DNA from: JAZBPO01 sp963691775
GTDB taxonomy: Bacteria; Pseudomonadota; Gammaproteobacteria; Pseudomonadales; Azotimanducaceae
Assembly: GCA_963691775.1 (NCBI GenBank)
Contig: OY829369.1
Span: 4,588,001-4,652,000, forward strand
Length of the DNA: 64,000 nucleotides
Direction: 5' to 3'
Shown here: piece after piece, positions 62,763 through 64,000 of the stretch
Layout of the letters: each line of letters opens with the position of its first letter
Position numbering within the stretch: the first letter of the stretch is position 1
Notes under the pieces: generated by a model
Databases searched by the model: none
Told to the model about the DNA's origin: nothing
Seen by the model: only the letters and a program-made list of their open reading frames with translations
Position numbers and translations under genes: made by a program

Positions 62763-63792
62763 GCGGCTGCTTGGGCATGGCCGCGCGGTTGCAGTCGCGA
62801 TCGCTTCACTCGCCCTGTGCGGATGCGGGCGGGATGATCCGGCTGCCGATCTGCTTGAGGACTATCGATCGCGCGTAGAGCGCGTGCTCGAGGCGCCGAG
62901 CCCCGTGCGTGCCTCCGCCGTTCCGGAAGCCTGGCCTCGGGCGCGGGATCGTCATCTAGACGTTCCGCCCCAGCGTATCGACCTGATTGATTTCTTGCGC
63001 CTGAACGGCTGTGGCCTGGGCGCGCTTGCCGGGATGCGTGCATCTTCCCTCGGGCGGGTGATGACCCCCCCGGAGCGCCTGCGCTATGAACTTCGCTTTA
63101 CGCAGGCTGGGCAGCGCTGCCTGGACGGGCTGGAGGGCGAGGCCGATGAAGCGCTGCGTACGTTTCTCAGCGATGCCCTCGAGCTCAAGCGCGCCGCCTT
63201 CGGCGCGGTAATTTTCAACGCCACGCTCGGCAGCGATGCGCTCGCGCAGCACCACGGTCTCGATGTTCGGGCACTCGACCCAGGCGCGCTTGCCGGTGCG
63301 GGCGATGTCGCGATCGCGGCCGTGCATGAACTCGCTGTGCGTGCGGCCGGAGAGGGCGGCGGAGCGCAAGAAGACTGGCACGCGCCTTGGCAGGCGCTCG
63401 AGGCGTCGCGCTACGGGGGGCGACTACACCGCAGTCTTGTGCTGCTGGAGCGTGATCTCGGCGCCGTCGCAGAACTGATCGAGGAGGGTCGTTCGCTCTG
63501 TCCACTTGGCTCGCCCTCCGATGCGGTAAACATCCTTGCGAACGTGTTCCGGAACGTCTATGTAGCGCGCGTACAGCCCTACATGGCTGGGGTCGAATCA
63601 GGTGCGAGCCGCTTTGATGCGGCGCTTGATCGGCTGATTGCGGCACAGCGTGCCCCTGTTCCCCAGGTGCTTGAGCCGACACCGGTGCAGCGCTCACTCA
63701 ATGCCATGCGCCGGGCACGAGATCGCCACACGCGTGCCTGGCAGCAGTTGCATCGAGCCTGCGGACTTGAGGTCGGCACACGGCCCGATTGA
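62725..63792 (+). CDS. DUF3080 family lipoprotein
   Basis: A protein of the DUF3080 family, up to 355 aa. The family core is IDLIDFLRLNGCGLGALAGM-RASSLGRVM-TPPERLRYELRFTQ, followed by a helical C-terminal part (RLHRSLVLLERDLGAVAELI; RDRHTRAWQQLHRACGLEV). A lipoprotein-like signal RAVAVAIASLALCGCG precedes the mature part. The start is uncertain: ATG 62725 lies inside DUF503 and puts polar residues before the signal, TTG codons sit at 62731-62739, and a CTG at 62770 would give a clean signal peptide. Function unknown. Confidence 0.82.
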   Translation: MPLLLICSERTYERLLGHGRAVAVAIASLALCGCGRDDPAADLLEDYRSRVERVLEAPSPVRASAVPEAWPRARDRHLDVPPQRIDLIDFLRLNGCGLGALAGMRASSLGRVMTPPERLRYELRFTQAGQRCLDGLEGEADEALRTFLSDALELKRAAFGAVIFNATLGSDALAQHHGLDVRALDPGALAGAGDVAIAAVHELAVRAAGEGGGAQEDWHAPWQALEASRYGGRLHRSLVLLERDLGAVAELIEEGRSLCPLGSPSDAVNILANVFRNVYVARVQPYMAGVESGASRFDAALDRLIAAQRAPVPQVLEPTPVQRSLNAMRRARDRHTRAWQQLHRACGLEVGTRPD

Positions 63793-63796
63793 ATCG

Positions 63797-64000
63797 TCAG
63801 GCGGAGCGCCGTCCGAGCAGGAAGATCACCAGGCTTGCCAGAAGGAAGCCCGGAACGATCTCGTAGAGATCGAACAGACCGCCGGAGCGCTCTCCCCAGA
63901 TGACTACGGTCACGCCGCCCGTAACCATGCCGGCGAGCACGCCGCTAGCGCTGAGCCGCTCATAGTAGAGCGTTGCCAGCACAACGGGACCAAAGCTTGC
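63797..64000 (-). CDS. Sodium/solute symporter (PutP-like), C-terminal part
   Basis: The last 67 codons of an SSS-family symporter that runs in from beyond the window edge. ASFGPVVLATLYYERLSASG, then VLAGMVTGGVTVVIWGE and LYEIVPGFLLASLVIFLLG match the final two TM helices of PutP (AAFGPLVL..., GLYEIIPGF). The chain ends GRRSA. It probably takes up proline or another solute with sodium, which would fit an organism using NQR to build a sodium gradient. Confidence 0.85.
   Translation of the reverse strand, partial: ASFGPVVLATLYYERLSASGVLAGMVTGGVTVVIWGERSGGLFDLYEIVPGFLLASLVIFLLGRRSA

Overview
The window is 64 kb of G+C-rich bacterial chromosome (low-to-mid 60s percent G+C, judged by eye). It is densely coding, with many genes chained by ATGA/GTGA overlaps. 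Gene content points to a gammaproteobacterium: LexA with a SOS-type promoter, ribosome modulation factor, fused RlmKL, CsiV next to Mfd, Na+-translocating NQR, long-form GAPDH and DUF3080. The order pepN ... MoxR/Bat ... pyrD-rmf-rlmKL ... slt ... topA-lexA ... MTI phosphorylase-csiV-mfd-gap-nqrABCDEF resembles, from memory, one segment of the Pseudomonas aeruginosa chromosome. A Pseudomonas-related or deeper gammaproteobacterial lineage is likely, but I cannot name the genus. NQR suggests a saline or alkaline habitat (inference). I recognised no rRNA, tRNA, CRISPR array, prophage or intact insertion sequence.

Layout. 0-8.2 kb: DUF2797 protein, aminopeptidase N, a WcaF-like acetyltransferase and a glycosyltransferase (+), facing a WecA/MraY-type phosphosugar transferase, CysE and UDP-glucuronate decarboxylase (-); the sugar enzymes look like parts of a surface polysaccharide pathway. 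8.2-15.2 kb: a six-gene MoxR-DUF58-DUF4381-BatA-BatB/C-BatD operon (-). 15.3-16.4 kb: an orphan hypothetical gene and a RAYT-like HUH protein that appears to have lost its catalytic residues. 16.5-20.2 kb: pyrD, rmf (69 codons, easily missed) and rlmKL. 20.3-25.3 kb: a five-gene overlapping operon for a C39-like cysteine peptidase, a GNAT acetyltransferase, an S9 peptidase, a small membrane protein and a D-Ala-D-Ala-ligase-type ATP-grasp enzyme. 25.4-29.4 kb: glutaredoxin-like protein, TatD, DUF1499 lipoprotein, lytic transglycosylase and universal stress protein. 29.5-38.6 kb: topA, lexA, a LolA-like/beta-barrel pair, MscS, Hpt-type phosphoribosyltransferase, MTI/MTA phosphorylase and a 54-aa membrane protein. 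38.6-44.4 kb: CsiV, Mfd and a retropepsin-like protease.

44.6-57.4 kb is the energy-metabolism block. It holds a three-gene 2-oxoacid oxidoreductase (GltD-like NAD(P)H/FAD/Fe-S subunit plus KorA and KorB), the long GAPDH and the six nqr genes. The nqr genes follow a roughly 320-nt structured leader that contains a 67-codon open frame ending in an ATGA overlap with nqrA. A clear intrinsic terminator lies at 57.6 kb.

57.6-62 kb is the accessory, eroded part: a VOC/glyoxalase gene with a one-base frameshift, two further VOC fragments facing each other across a 0.8-kb patch that carries a small two-TM protein gene, a TTG-start NUDIX gene with an enoyl-CoA hydratase, and 0.8 kb of hairpin-containing non-coding DNA. 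The right end has a GNAT enzyme, DUF503, DUF3080 and the C-terminus of a PutP-type sodium/solute symporter running off the edge. The best candidates for undescribed biology are the peptidase-GNAT-ATP-grasp operon (20.3-25.3 kb), the nqr leader (51.1-51.5 kb) and the CTG-started outer-membrane gene at 34.7 kb.
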